DNA of 6,548 nt from Synergistaceae bacterium (GTDB taxonomy: Bacteria > Synergistota > Synergistia > Synergistales > Synergistaceae): positions 1-6,548 of the forward strand of contig JAISDQ010000243.1 of assembly GCA_031264605.1 (NCBI GenBank), in the 5' to 3' direction. Made by a program: the position numbers and the translations under genes. This document shows positions 1 through 6,548 of the stretch, piece after piece (position 1 is the stretch's first letter; each line of letters starts with the position of its first letter). The notes under the pieces are model-generated. The model did not search any database. It worked only from the letters and a program-made list of their open reading frames with translations, and had not been told where the DNA came from.

Positions 1-299
1 TCGGCTATGCCGAGGGCGCATTTCGCGACCGTGTTGGCGGTGGCGGGCGCTATGACAAGCGCGTCGTAACGCCCGCCCGCGAAATATATCGCGCTGCCGG
101 AGCTGAAATCGTTCTCTCGGTATGTGTTTTCGACGCATGCCTCCAGTTTTTTTAAAAAGCCGTATTTTGCGGCGACCTCCGCGCCGGCGCGCGTGAAATA
201 CAAGTCGATCCGCGCGCCCCGCAAAGACGCGAGCATGTCCGCGGTTTCGCTCAGAAAATGCCCCGCGCCGGTTACTACCCAGCAGATTTTTTCAAACAT
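1..299 (-). CDS. DmrB-like flavoprotein (dihydromethanopterin reductase type), 3' end cut by window edge
   Basis: The first 99 residues of a flavoprotein-fold protein (family of UbiX, Dfp/CoaC and DmrB) are visible; the C-terminal part lies outside the window. Seen: a short N-terminal strand leading into TGAGHF (residues 10-15), a helix, a second strand IDLYFTRAGAEV (31-42), and the signature APATANTVAK (84-93) followed by GIA, which in this family packs on the FMN. The TGAGH variant near the N-terminus resembles DmrB, the FMN enzyme that reduces dihydromethanopterin, more than CoaC or UbiX; this is from memory of the family. The ATG at 299 lies 12 nt after the mptA stop with only a weak GACGGG ribosome site, so translational coupling is likely. 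The mptA neighbour favours a reduced-pterin role. Alternatives are another flavin-dependent decarboxylase or prenyltransferase-type flavoprotein. Flavoprotein family is near certain; the exact substrate is inferred. Confidence 0.8.
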   Translation of the reverse strand, partial: MFEKICWVVTGAGHFLSETADMLASLRGARIDLYFTRAGAEVAAKYGFLKKLEACVENTYRENDFSSGSAIYFAGGRYDALVIAPATANTVAKCALGIA

Positions 300-311
300 G
301 CCCGTCAACGG

Positions 312-1331
312 TCACTGAAGCAGGCCGTCGAGCCAGGATTCGAGCGACGAGACGCGCGCGCGGCCTGCGGGAACGCGCGTCGCCGTTCCTTCCAGTTCAT
401 CTCTCATGTCGCCCAGCAAACCGCAGCGTTCCGCGTACGCGTTGTGCGCGTGGATGCTCTCGAAATTCTCCTGACGCGCCAGCACGAAGGTGTCGCCCGC
501 GAGTTGCGCGAAATTGGCGGCGACGCCCTTTATCATCTCCCTTACGACATCTTCGGCAAATCTCGGCCTCGAATGGGCGCGGCGCACGACGTGGAGTTCG
601 TCGGGGCGCTTCAGAAGTTCATAAATCTCGGAACTCATCGACTCCTCGGCTATCTCCGCCAGTTCTTCCGCGCGTATCGGGGTCTGCGTTCCGACGAGAA
701 GCGTGGCTTTTCCCCTCTGGTTATGCGACGCGAAAGTGACCAGGGACGATATCTCGTCAGTCTGTTCGCGAGTGTAGCCGGCGGCGGCAAGGGCCGCTCG
801 GTTTTGTTCGGTCACCATCTCCATAGCGCAGGGACATACGGTGAGACCCGTCACCTCGACCCCGACGGCCCTTCTGGCGAGCTGTCCGTCGCTGACGGCG
901 ATCCCGACGAACGTGTAAAGGTCCTCAACCTCTCCTCCCGAGACCGGCGCGCGGCGCGTCCGCGGGAACTGGGCCCGAATTCGTATTTCAGCCCGCTCGG
1001 TTCCCTGCGTGCGCGCTATCGCGAACGCCATGCGTTCCCCCAGCGTCTCCATATCCGGCGCGCTTTCGGACGCCATGGAGGACGCCACGTCCTCTATGTT
1101 CTCGATGAAACGCGACATGTGCACGCCCGAGCGGTCGGACGAAAGACGGGCGAACATGTCCATCTCGGCAAAGAAGAGCGCGTTGTCGCGTCCCGGGCCG
1201 CGCTCCAGCCGCAGCACCCTTTTCAGGCCCGTGACCCCAACGCGCGTCAGTTCCACGCGCGTGTCCGGCACGCTGTTCTGTATGTCGTTTCCCAAATCAT
1301 TTCTTTCCGCCGGGACGGCCAATTTGCGCAC
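312..1331 (-). CDS. mptA: GTP cyclohydrolase MptA (COG1469/FolE2 superfamily)
   Basis: A 339-residue, full-length member of the MptA/FolE2 family. MptA (GTP cyclohydrolase IV) is a metal-dependent cytoplasmic enzyme that converts GTP to 7,8-dihydroneopterin 2',3'-cyclic phosphate, the first step of methanopterin synthesis; FolE2 relatives make dihydroneopterin triphosphate for folate. Seen: VELTRVGVTGLKR (26-38), GVHMSRF (69-75), the metal-site motif TVCPCAMEMV (164-173, Cys166/Cys168), SHNQRG (202-207, His203), SMSSEIYELLKRPDE (231-245) and ESIHAHNAYAE (291-301). The CPC, HNQRG, YELLKR and HNAYAE blocks read closer to archaeal MptA than to bacterial FolE2 as I remember them. The GTG start is supported by GGAG about 7 nt upstream; a TTG at residue 13 would also preserve the conserved core but has a poorer ribosome site. 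It is the first gene of a pair with the flavoprotein downstream. Family is certain; MptA versus FolE2 chemistry is a reasoned inference. Confidence 0.9.
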   Translation of the reverse strand: MRKLAVPAERNDLGNDIQNSVPDTRVELTRVGVTGLKRVLRLERGPGRDNALFFAEMDMFARLSSDRSGVHMSRFIENIEDVASSMASESAPDMETLGERMAFAIARTQGTERAEIRIRAQFPRTRRAPVSGGEVEDLYTFVGIAVSDGQLARRAVGVEVTGLTVCPCAMEMVTEQNRAALAAAGYTREQTDEISSLVTFASHNQRGKATLLVGTQTPIRAEELAEIAEESMSSEIYELLKRPDELHVVRRAHSRPRFAEDVVREMIKGVAANFAQLAGDTFVLARQENFESIHAHNAYAERCGLLGDMRDELEGTATRVPAGRARVSSLESWLDGLLQ

Positions 1332-1400
1332 TCCCTCTCTCCGTTTTTCAGCACGCTTATGTTATCATGTCGAAATGTACTTTTGGAGGGTATTTACGAT
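1332..1400. promoter_or_regulatory. Divergent intergenic region between mptA and the AEC transporter gene
   Basis: These 69 nt must hold the 5' signals of two divergently read genes. On the plus strand a TATCAT (1363-1368, one mismatch to TATAAT) is a possible -10 element for the transporter, but no good -35 is seen at the right spacing. The ribosome site GGAGGG at 1385-1390 belongs to the transporter, and GGAGAGAGGG read leftwards at about 1333-1342 belongs to mptA. No riboswitch could fit here, and I see no convincing operator. Confidence 0.35.
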
Positions 1401-2333
1401 ATGAAGGGATTTTATATTATACTGCCGCTGGCGATGGTCATTCTGCTGGGCATGGCGCTCAGGGCGAAGGGTTTTTTCTCCGCGGACGACAAAGACCGGT
1501 TCGCCCGCCTGCTTTACTGGGTAGTGCTGCCCGCGATGTTTTTCAGGAACACGTATATGGCCGGCGACTCCCTGGTCTCGCATTCCAATCTCGTCCTGGC
1601 CGCGTATGCCGCCATAATCTTCACTCCGGTCGCCGCGTTCGTCATGGCGGCCGCCGTCACGCACAGGGGGGACAGGATGCGCCAGGCCATATCGGCAATG
1701 GCCGCGGGCAGGTCGAACAACGTGTATCTGGGCCTTCCGGCCTGTATGCTGGCGCTGGGCCCCGAGGGTATGGAAGCGGCGTCTCTGTATGTGGCGCTCA
1801 CGATGCCGGGGTATCAAATCGCCTCGATATTGTGCGGGGAAGCCGTGATGTCGGGCAGGATAACGCGCGAATCGCTCGCGAGGTGCGCGGCGCGCGTGAC
1901 GCGAAATCCTCTCGTGCTCTCGTGCGTGCTCGGTTTCTTCGTGGCGCTGCTCGGGATACCGGTTCCGCAATTCATCCTGACGTCCATGAAGCTCGTCTCG
2001 GACATGGCAACCGGACTCGCCTTGATAGCCCTCGGGCTGAGCCTGGAAGTGAGCGGGCTTCTGCCCGCCCTGCGCCGGACCTGGCACGACGCTTTGATAA
2101 AGCTCTTTCTCCATCCCGCCCTGACCTGGGCATTCCTTCTGATCTGGCCGGCTCCGGATATATTCTTCAAGGTCGCGGTCATACTGGCCGCGATGCCCAC
2201 CGCGATCAACACGTTCATAATCGCCGGGGGAATGGGGCTCGACGAAAAATACGCCTGCGAGGTCGTGGCCCTGTCGACGGTGCTATCCGCGCTGTCGATA
2301 CCGGCGTGGATCGCCATTCTGGGAATCGGCTGA
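1401..2333 (+). CDS. AEC family (auxin efflux carrier-type) transporter
   Basis: A 310-residue integral membrane permease of the AEC family (Pfam Mem_trans), whose bacterial members export or import small organic anions such as malate or malonate. The length is typical and I count about ten hydrophobic segments. Seen: an N-terminal segment (3-20) then AKGFFS, a GRSNNVYLGLPA stretch (103-114) matching the SNN-x-G-x-P core of the first half, the TRNPLV motif (167-172) opening the second half, and MPTAINTFIIA (265-275) followed by Tyr284 and an LSTVLS helix, the usual C-terminal signature. The ATG is supported by TTTGGAGGG ending 10 nt upstream; the open frame extends back to 258 without a stop, but that extension only reads the antisense of mptA. 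The stop lies 3 nt from that of the convergent neighbour, leaving no room for a dedicated terminator. Substrate cannot be told from sequence. It stands alone as a transcription unit. Confidence 0.92.
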   Translation: MKGFYIILPLAMVILLGMALRAKGFFSADDKDRFARLLYWVVLPAMFFRNTYMAGDSLVSHSNLVLAAYAAIIFTPVAAFVMAAAVTHRGDRMRQAISAMAAGRSNNVYLGLPACMLALGPEGMEAASLYVALTMPGYQIASILCGEAVMSGRITRESLARCAARVTRNPLVLSCVLGFFVALLGIPVPQFILTSMKLVSDMATGLALIALGLSLEVSGLLPALRRTWHDALIKLFLHPALTWAFLLIWPAPDIFFKVAVILAAMPTAINTFIIAGGMGLDEKYACEVVALSTVLSALSIPAWIAILGIG

Positions 2334-2336
2334 CGC

Positions 2337-3259
2337 CTATCCCCAAACGCGCATCAATACCCACATCACGAAGAGAAAAACCGCCATTCCCGAAACGGCC
2401 AGCAACACCTCGGTCCGCAGATGGAATTTCGTCCGGGCCGCTTCGGACTGTTCTTTTCGCGGCAGGGCCTTTACTCGCACGGTTCCCGCGAGTTTGAGGA
2501 CGCCGGAGACTCCGTCGGACAATTTCAGCGAGACAATGGCGGAACCGATCTCGTTTACGTGAATCGCGGTTATGTCGCCCGACACTATCCCGTTGAAATC
2601 AGGCAGCACTTTGGCCATGAAGCCGAAAAACACCGAATCCTCCCTGAGTTTGCAACAGATAGTGTCTCCGACCGACAGTCCGCTCACGGGCACGCCGGCG
2701 ACCCCGGATCCAATACCGGATCGCAGGGGATCGTCACATCGGACGGAGGGAGGTCTGTAGCCTCGATATTTGCGGCCTGTTCCTCCTGTTCGTTTTGAAC
2801 CTCGCCGCTTTCGGGCTCGTCCCCACGCTCCAGCGACGGTATCGCGGCATAGAGTTCGTTTCGGCTCATCGCGGTCAGTTCGAGAAACGAAATCACGTTG
2901 AGCGACATGGCCGACGCGCAGAAGAAAGTTATCTTGTGCTCCAGGGCTTTGGTATCGCCCAGGCTTTTCTCGCTTTGAAACAGCCTCGACGTCCTTACGT
3001 AATCCTTCAGGCCGTTCTCGTACTTCCTCATCTCCCCTTGAGGTTCGTCCGGCGCCGGAGCTTCGAGCGTCGCGTAAAGCTCGGAGAGGGGAATTTCCGC
3101 GTCTATCGGGTCTCGCGAGAATAACGCGCCGTCGTATTCGATATCGCGCGCGTCGGCCACGCACATATAAAACCCGTGAATCTTCTCCCCCGACGCTTCC
3201 TTCGCCTCTATCCGGCACTTGACCACCACACAGCTTGTATTTTTGTCCCTGTACTCCAT
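2337..3259 (-). pseudogene. Frameshifted second copy of a tail-anchored protein of unknown function
   Basis: A paralogue of the gene just upstream, split by a frameshift. The first frame (start ATG at 3259, AGGGA ribosome site) runs 191 residues and stops at 2684-2686. The second, in the -1 frame, continues from 2702 to a stop at 2337 and gives 121 more residues. The join is in a run of four G (plus-strand C at 2702-2705): the first frame reads CDPVLDPG and the second resumes VAGVPVSG, against CEPVLDPVNGIA in the paralogue. One extra G would restore a protein of about 307 residues, close to the 318 of the intact copy. The pieces hold the same parts: N-terminal domain (VVVKCRIEAKE, then FSR), an acidic Glu/Gln-rich linker, the second domain (LREDSVFF, LSDGVSGVLKL) and a C-terminal membrane helix of about 20 residues. 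No other lesion is seen, so a recent mutation, an assembly error or a slippage-switched gene are all possible. Function unknown. Confidence 0.8.
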
Positions 3260-3271
3260 TTTTATTCCCTG

Positions 3272-4228
3272 TCATTTCAAAATATAGTAAACCGCGAATA
3301 GCGCGAATACGAATATTATCACGCCCGCCATCCCGAACGCGAAACCGGCTGGCAGTTCAAACGGCGTACCCGACTTATTTTTCTTCGATTCGTCCTTTCT
3401 CGGGGCGATTTTAATCCTTACCTTGCCTGACATCTTCATCAGACCCGTCACGCCGTCCGAGAGGGCGAGGCTTATGTTCGACGTTCCCAGTTCGTTCATG
3501 AGTATGCCTGTCACCGTGGCCGTGATTATCCCGTCGAAATTCGCGATGTTGTTCGACAGCAGTTTGAAGAAGACCGAGTCCTGCGGCAATTTGGCCTGCA
3601 CTGACTCGCCCGTGTTGAGTTCGTTCGCCGCGATTCCGTTCACCGGGTCCAAAACCGGTTCGCACCTTATCACTATCTCTTCCCGGCTGTGCGTTTCTTC
3701 GCTCTGTTCGGCGGCTTGCGCGCTTTCGGCGATCTCTTCCCTGGGTTCGGGTTCCTCGTTCCCGCTTCCTCCGGTGGATGACGAACCGGCCGGGCCGCCT
3801 TCCTTTTCGAAAAACGCGAGATCTTCCTTCATCGCGTCGAAACACTCCATCAGCGACACGGCCTTGAGATGAAGATTATCCAGGCAGTATCTGCTTATGG
3901 CCTGTTCGGCCTGCTTGGTGTTGTGGTTTTTGGCGACGGCGGTCAGCACGGAGCCTTGCCGGAGATACTTGAAAACCGCCTCTTCGTGATGGAATATCCC
4001 GGGGTCGCGGTCCGTTTCCTGGTATTTGCCGCTGAGCGCGGGCAGGAGGTCCCCCCATTTGACGGTTTTCATGGATTCGCTGCGGGAAAACATCACGTTC
4101 AGGTATTTTACCTCCCTGCGCGAGACCACTCCCAAAATGGAGCCGTAAAGCGCCCTGCCGTGATCGTCCTTCGCGTCTATGTATCCCTTCACTATCACGA
4201 AAGCTCCCGTTCCGAGATCCATATCCAT
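3272..4228 (-). CDS. Hypothetical tail-anchored two-domain membrane protein
   Basis: I do not recognise this 318-residue protein. Seen: no signal peptide; an N-terminal mixed domain (about 8-142) with VIVKGYIDAKDDHG and VMFSR; a low-complexity linker (about 143-185) rich in Gly/Ser then Glu/Gln; a second, probably beta-rich domain (about 186-276) with IRCEPVLDP, GESVQAKLPQDSVFF and LALSDGVTGLMKMSGKVRIK; a Lys-rich stretch (277-287); and one hydrophobic segment (about 293-316) ending the protein. This predicts a cytoplasmic protein anchored by its C-terminus. The ATG at 4228 has GGAGGG 6-7 nt upstream; a second in-frame ATG two codons later is possible. The frameshifted paralogue starts 12 nt downstream, so the two form an operon arising by tandem duplication, probably from the TATAAT promoter at 4268-4273. 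The conservation of both domains between the copies suggests selection acted on both before the frameshift. No function is proposed. Confidence 0.85.
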   Translation of the reverse strand: MDMDLGTGAFVIVKGYIDAKDDHGRALYGSILGVVSRREVKYLNVMFSRSESMKTVKWGDLLPALSGKYQETDRDPGIFHHEEAVFKYLRQGSVLTAVAKNHNTKQAEQAISRYCLDNLHLKAVSLMECFDAMKEDLAFFEKEGGPAGSSSTGGSGNEEPEPREEIAESAQAAEQSEETHSREEIVIRCEPVLDPVNGIAANELNTGESVQAKLPQDSVFFKLLSNNIANFDGIITATVTGILMNELGTSNISLALSDGVTGLMKMSGKVRIKIAPRKDESKKNKSGTPFELPAGFAFGMAGVIIFVFALFAVYYILK

Positions 4229-4267
4229 TGGCGTCCCTCCAATTTCTTTGCCGCTTCAATATACTAT

Positions 4268-4296
4268 ATTATAGATGATAGAATAGTTTGTTCCAT
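4268..4296 (-). promoter_or_regulatory. Putative sigma-70-type promoter for the tail-anchored gene pair
   Basis: On the minus strand a perfect TATAAT lies at 4268-4273 in an AT-rich island that stands out in GC-rich surroundings. A -35 hexamer at 17 nt spacing would be ATGGAA (4291-4296), a poor match, so the box may need an activator or may act mainly through its -10. The start of transcription would be near 4261, giving a leader of about 33 nt to the ATG at 4228. The -10 sits in a small perfect inverted repeat, CTATA-T-TATAG (4264-4274). On the plus strand TATATT (4265-4270) and TAGAAT (4279-4284) are possible -10 boxes for the rightward genes, without clear -35 partners. Confidence 0.4.
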
Positions 4297-4385
4297 GAGT
4301 AGAGTTGACGGCAATTCGGGAGAAGGCGGATTACGCCGCGGCGGGAAAACTATACCGGTCTCTCCGTCGGGCGCGCGGGGGTAGC

Positions 4386-5606
4386 ATGGGGAAATTCGAC
4401 GCACTGTTTCAAAACGATCCCGCTATGGCGGGCGTGAAAACCGGACGGGCCGCGCCGGAACACGGCAGGGTCATATCGGGCTTGCCCGGGGGAACTTGGA
4501 TATCGGGCGGGGTTTACCGTGTCGAGACGCTGCATGAAATCGGCGGCGCGCCCGAGAGCGGGGGACTCGAGAACCCCGAGGAGGACAACGCGCTGGGCGA
4601 AATGGGCGCGGGAGAGCGCCTGTTGTTCCTCGACCTCGAGACGACCGGGCTCTCCGGCGGCGCCGGCACTTACGCTTTTCTCTGCGGCCTGGGCGCGGTC
4701 TTCGGGGGGCATTTCAAGGTCGTCCAGTTTTTTTTGAAAAATCCGGCGCACGAAACCGAGTGGCTCGGCGCGGTGGACGCCTGCATCCCGAAAAACGCCA
4801 CGCTCGTGACTTACAACGGCAAGACTTTCGACGTCCCGATGCTCACGACCCGGCACATACTGTCGCGGATGCGCCCGCACTGGGAATCCTCACCGCATGT
4901 CGATCTGCTTTACTTTTCGAGGAGGCTCTACAGGGGATACCTCGAATCATGCTCTCTCGGCAGCGTCGAGACGCACGTCCTGGGCGTGAGGCGCGCCGAC
5001 GAGGACGTTCCGGGATGGATGATACCGGAGATATACGCGCGTTACCTGCGCACGGGCGACGCCGCTCCCCTTCGGGGAGTTTTTTACCACAACGAACTCG
5101 ACATAGCCTCGCTCGCCTCGCTCTACCGCCGAGTGTCGAACGCGCTTTCCGGCAGGGCGGGACGGGGACGCGAGTTTTTGAGGGCGGGCGATATATGGAA
5201 CGATAAAGGAAAAACCGCCGCGGCCTCGCGGCTGTGGAGAATGGCGTTGCGCGAGCCGGAATCGCGCGCGGAAGCCTCGCTGCGCATGGCTTTCGCCGCG
5301 AAACGCGGCATGGAACACGAGCGTTCGAGAGCGTGGTTCACCGAGGCGTTCAGGGAGTTCTCGGCAAGAGGAGACGCGCGCCACGCGGCTGAACTGTTCG
5401 TTATCCTGGAGGAACTGGCGAAACTGGAGGAACACAGATTCAGGCGTCCCGAACGCGCCCTTACGCACGTGACGGCCGCGCTCGACGCCATGAAACGCGC
5501 CCGCCGCTACGGCGCGGCGACGGACGCCGCTCATGCCAGAGCCATGGAATACCGGCGCGAGCGGCTTCTCAAAAAAATTCGAGAGAGAGATGAGCGGTCT
5601 GATTAA
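4386..5606 (+). CDS. YprB-like protein with RNase H-like (DEDD exonuclease-type) domain and helical repeats
   Basis: A 406-residue soluble protein resembling Bacillus YprB (Pfam RNase_H_2), of similar length. Family members carry a DnaQ-like exonuclease fold and are presumed nucleases; the biological role is not settled. Seen: motif I FLDLETTG (81-88, Asp83/Glu85), then GGAGTYAFLCG; motif II TYNGKTFDVPML (142-153, Asn144/Asp149); HVDLLYFSRRLY (171-182, Asp173); SLGSVE (190-195), typical of the family; and motif III HNELDI (235-240, Asp239). All acidic residues expected of a two-metal active site are present. Residues about 262-380 are helical and TPR-like. Start choice: ATG at 4386 follows a GGGGGT stretch and begins MGKFDALF; a TTG at 4305 would add 27 residues but has a weaker ribosome site. 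An eight-T run at 4728-4735 lies within the coding sequence (QFFLKN) with the frame intact. The 3' end overlaps the MFS gene by 17 nt, so the two are likely co-transcribed. Confidence 0.87.
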   Translation: MGKFDALFQNDPAMAGVKTGRAAPEHGRVISGLPGGTWISGGVYRVETLHEIGGAPESGGLENPEEDNALGEMGAGERLLFLDLETTGLSGGAGTYAFLCGLGAVFGGHFKVVQFFLKNPAHETEWLGAVDACIPKNATLVTYNGKTFDVPMLTTRHILSRMRPHWESSPHVDLLYFSRRLYRGYLESCSLGSVETHVLGVRRADEDVPGWMIPEIYARYLRTGDAAPLRGVFYHNELDIASLASLYRRVSNALSGRAGRGREFLRAGDIWNDKGKTAAASRLWRMALREPESRAEASLRMAFAAKRGMEHERSRAWFTEAFREFSARGDARHAAELFVILEELAKLEEHRFRRPERALTHVTAALDAMKRARRYGAATDAAHARAMEYRRERLLKKIRERDERSD

Positions 5607-6548
5607 ATTTTTTCGATTCTCCGGCGGCGCGAAATTTCTTCTGTCGCTGTTCGTACCGTTGTTCGCGATACACTGTATGGAGCAGATTTATTTCATCTAC
5701 GGGAATGTGCTCGACTCGTACGGTCTCTCCCCTCAAACCACCGGAAACATTCTGGGGGTCTTTTTCGGAGCCGTCATGTCGGCGAGGCCGATCGGCGGAT
5801 GGATGATAGAGAACCTGGGGATACGGCGCACCATGGCCTCCAGCGCTCTTCTGGCGTTCGCGGGATGCTCGATGCTGTTTTTCGAGAAGAGCGTTCCGAT
5901 TCTGTACGCCGGACGTATAATTTCGGGCGCCGGTTTCGGCATCTTCTCGATAGGGCTTTTCTCGTTCCAGGCGATCAGGACGACGCATGAAACGCGCGGC
6001 GCGGCGTTCGCCATAACCACGATCGGAGGCGTGCTTCCGATGGGAGTCATGACCCCCGTCGGGGATCTGCTTGCGACTGGAGGACACGTCAAGACGTATC
6101 TCGCGATGGGGCCCGTTATCGGCGTCATCTGCTTTTTGCTGAGCGCTCTGTTCAAGGATGAGAAGTTCAAGGGAACGTCCTCCCGAAGATCGTGGGGCGC
6201 GTACGGCAGCCTCGCCCGCAACGGGCCTTTCGTGATGCTGGCGGTTACCTGCGCCGTGATGGCGCTCATAGACGCGTCAAGCGTCTCTATATCGATGATG
6301 GCCGCGGAGCGGGGGTTGGTGGCGTCCAGCTTCATCGCGAGCCTCTCCGTCGCCGCCGTCACCACGCGCCTGTGCGGAGCCCGCGTCCTGGACAGGGTTC
6401 CCCGTTCGTTCAGCATCGCTCCCTGCGCTATGCTGATGAGCTGCGCCGTTCTGGCGGCTTCCGCCGCGAGATCGAACGTCCCGTTCCTGCTGTGCGGAAT
6501 ACTGTTCGGCGTCGGCATAGGCTGCGGATTTCCGCTGATGCTCGCGTC
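5590..6548 (+). CDS. MFS transporter, 3' end cut by window edge
   Basis: The first 319 residues of a major facilitator superfamily permease are visible; the frame is open to the last base. Seen: about ten hydrophobic segments (near residues 16-36, 52-72, 81-98, 103-125, 136-158, 168-187, 213-235, 244-262, 275-292, 297-318), with a charged central loop (about 189-211) between the sixth and seventh, as in 12-helix MFS proteins. The loop between helices 2 and 3 reads RPIGGWMIENLGIRRTM (66-82), an MFS motif A variant in which the usual D-R-x-G-R is E-N-L-G-I-R-R. YAGRIISGAGFGIFS (106-120) corresponds to the Arg-containing fourth helix. The ATG at 5590 is preceded by GAGAGAGA, a usable ribosome site, and lies inside the end of the yprB-like gene (17 nt overlap), pointing to translational coupling. 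Drug or metabolite efflux is usual for this type, but the substrate cannot be told. Roughly the last two helices are missing. Confidence 0.9.
   Translation, partial: MSGLIKFFRFSGGAKFLLSLFVPLFAIHCMEQIYFIYGNVLDSYGLSPQTTGNILGVFFGAVMSARPIGGWMIENLGIRRTMASSALLAFAGCSMLFFEKSVPILYAGRIISGAGFGIFSIGLFSFQAIRTTHETRGAAFAITTIGGVLPMGVMTPVGDLLATGGHVKTYLAMGPVIGVICFLLSALFKDEKFKGTSSRRSWGAYGSLARNGPFVMLAVTCAVMALIDASSVSISMMAAERGLVASSFIASLSVAAVTTRLCGARVLDRVPRSFSIAPCAMLMSCAVLAASAARSNVPFLLCGILFGVGIGCGFPLMLA

Noticed and set aside
258..1400. A long open frame on the plus strand continuous with the AEC transporter, which would give a 691-residue protein
   Set aside because: The extra 381 residues are antisense to mptA, rich in Arg/His as expected of a shadow frame, and show no domain. 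The transporter has its own ATG and GGAGGG site at 1385-1403.
2334..2336. A bidirectional terminator at the convergent gene junction
   Set aside because: The stops are only 3 nt apart and I see no GC-rich hairpin with a T-run in the neighbouring coding ends.
2700..2712. Programmed -1 ribosomal frameshifting at the GGGG run
   Set aside because: The sequence there does not form an X-XXY-YYZ slippery heptamer in the reading frame, and no strong downstream stem-loop stood out. Mutation or sequence error is simpler.
2703..3275. Upstream part of the 312-residue minus-strand open frame ending at 2337
   Set aside because: Only the part after about 2702 resembles the paralogue. The upstream part is Arg/Gly-rich and out of frame with the real N-terminal domain that starts at 3259.
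4295..4384. A 29-codon open frame (ATG at 4295, TAG ending 2 nt before the yprB-like ATG), possibly a leader peptide
   Set aside because: No ribosome site precedes it, its composition is Gly/Arg-rich like translated noncoding GC-rich DNA, and there is no terminator/antiterminator pair that would suggest attenuation.
5733..6518. A 261-residue open frame on the minus strand
   Set aside because: It is antisense to a clear MFS transporter that stays open on the plus strand from 5590 to the window end. Its own sequence has no recognisable domain and no suitable ribosome site was noticed.

Overview
This is a GC-rich, gene-dense bacterial-looking window. Clear Shine-Dalgarno sequences (GGAGGG types) precede several genes, coding is on both strands, spacing is tight, and there are no RNA genes, CRISPR arrays or mobile elements. 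The gene set (an MptA-type GTP cyclohydrolase with a DmrB-like flavoprotein, an AEC-family transporter, a YprB-type exonuclease-like protein and an MFS transporter) suggests an anaerobic bacterium. Synergistota would fit, but that is a weak inference from gene content, not something the sequence proves.

Layout. (1) 1-1331, minus strand: a two-gene pterin block, transcribed leftwards. mptA (GTG start at 1331) is followed after 12 nt by a flavoprotein that runs off the left edge. Together they look like an entry step and a reduction step of a methanopterin-like or other reduced-pterin pathway. (2) 1332-1400: a short divergent intergenic region. (3) 1401-2333, plus strand: a complete AEC (auxin efflux carrier family) permease. 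It ends 3 nt short of the stop codon of the convergent gene. (4) 2337-4228, minus strand: two tandem paralogues of a family I do not recognise. Each has an N-terminal domain, an acidic low-complexity linker, a second conserved domain and a single C-terminal membrane segment. The upstream copy (3272-4228) is intact. The downstream copy (2337-3259) is broken by a single-base frameshift at a GGGG run. (5) 4229-4385: a second divergent intergenic region with an AT-rich core holding a perfect TATAAT on the minus strand. (6) 4386-6548, plus strand: a YprB-like RNase H-fold protein overlaps by 17 nt an MFS transporter that runs off the right edge.

The most interesting parts are the duplicated tail-anchored unknown family with its frameshift, and the archaeal-style MptA/flavoprotein pair in what looks like a bacterial genome. 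I see no defence system or other complete new system.
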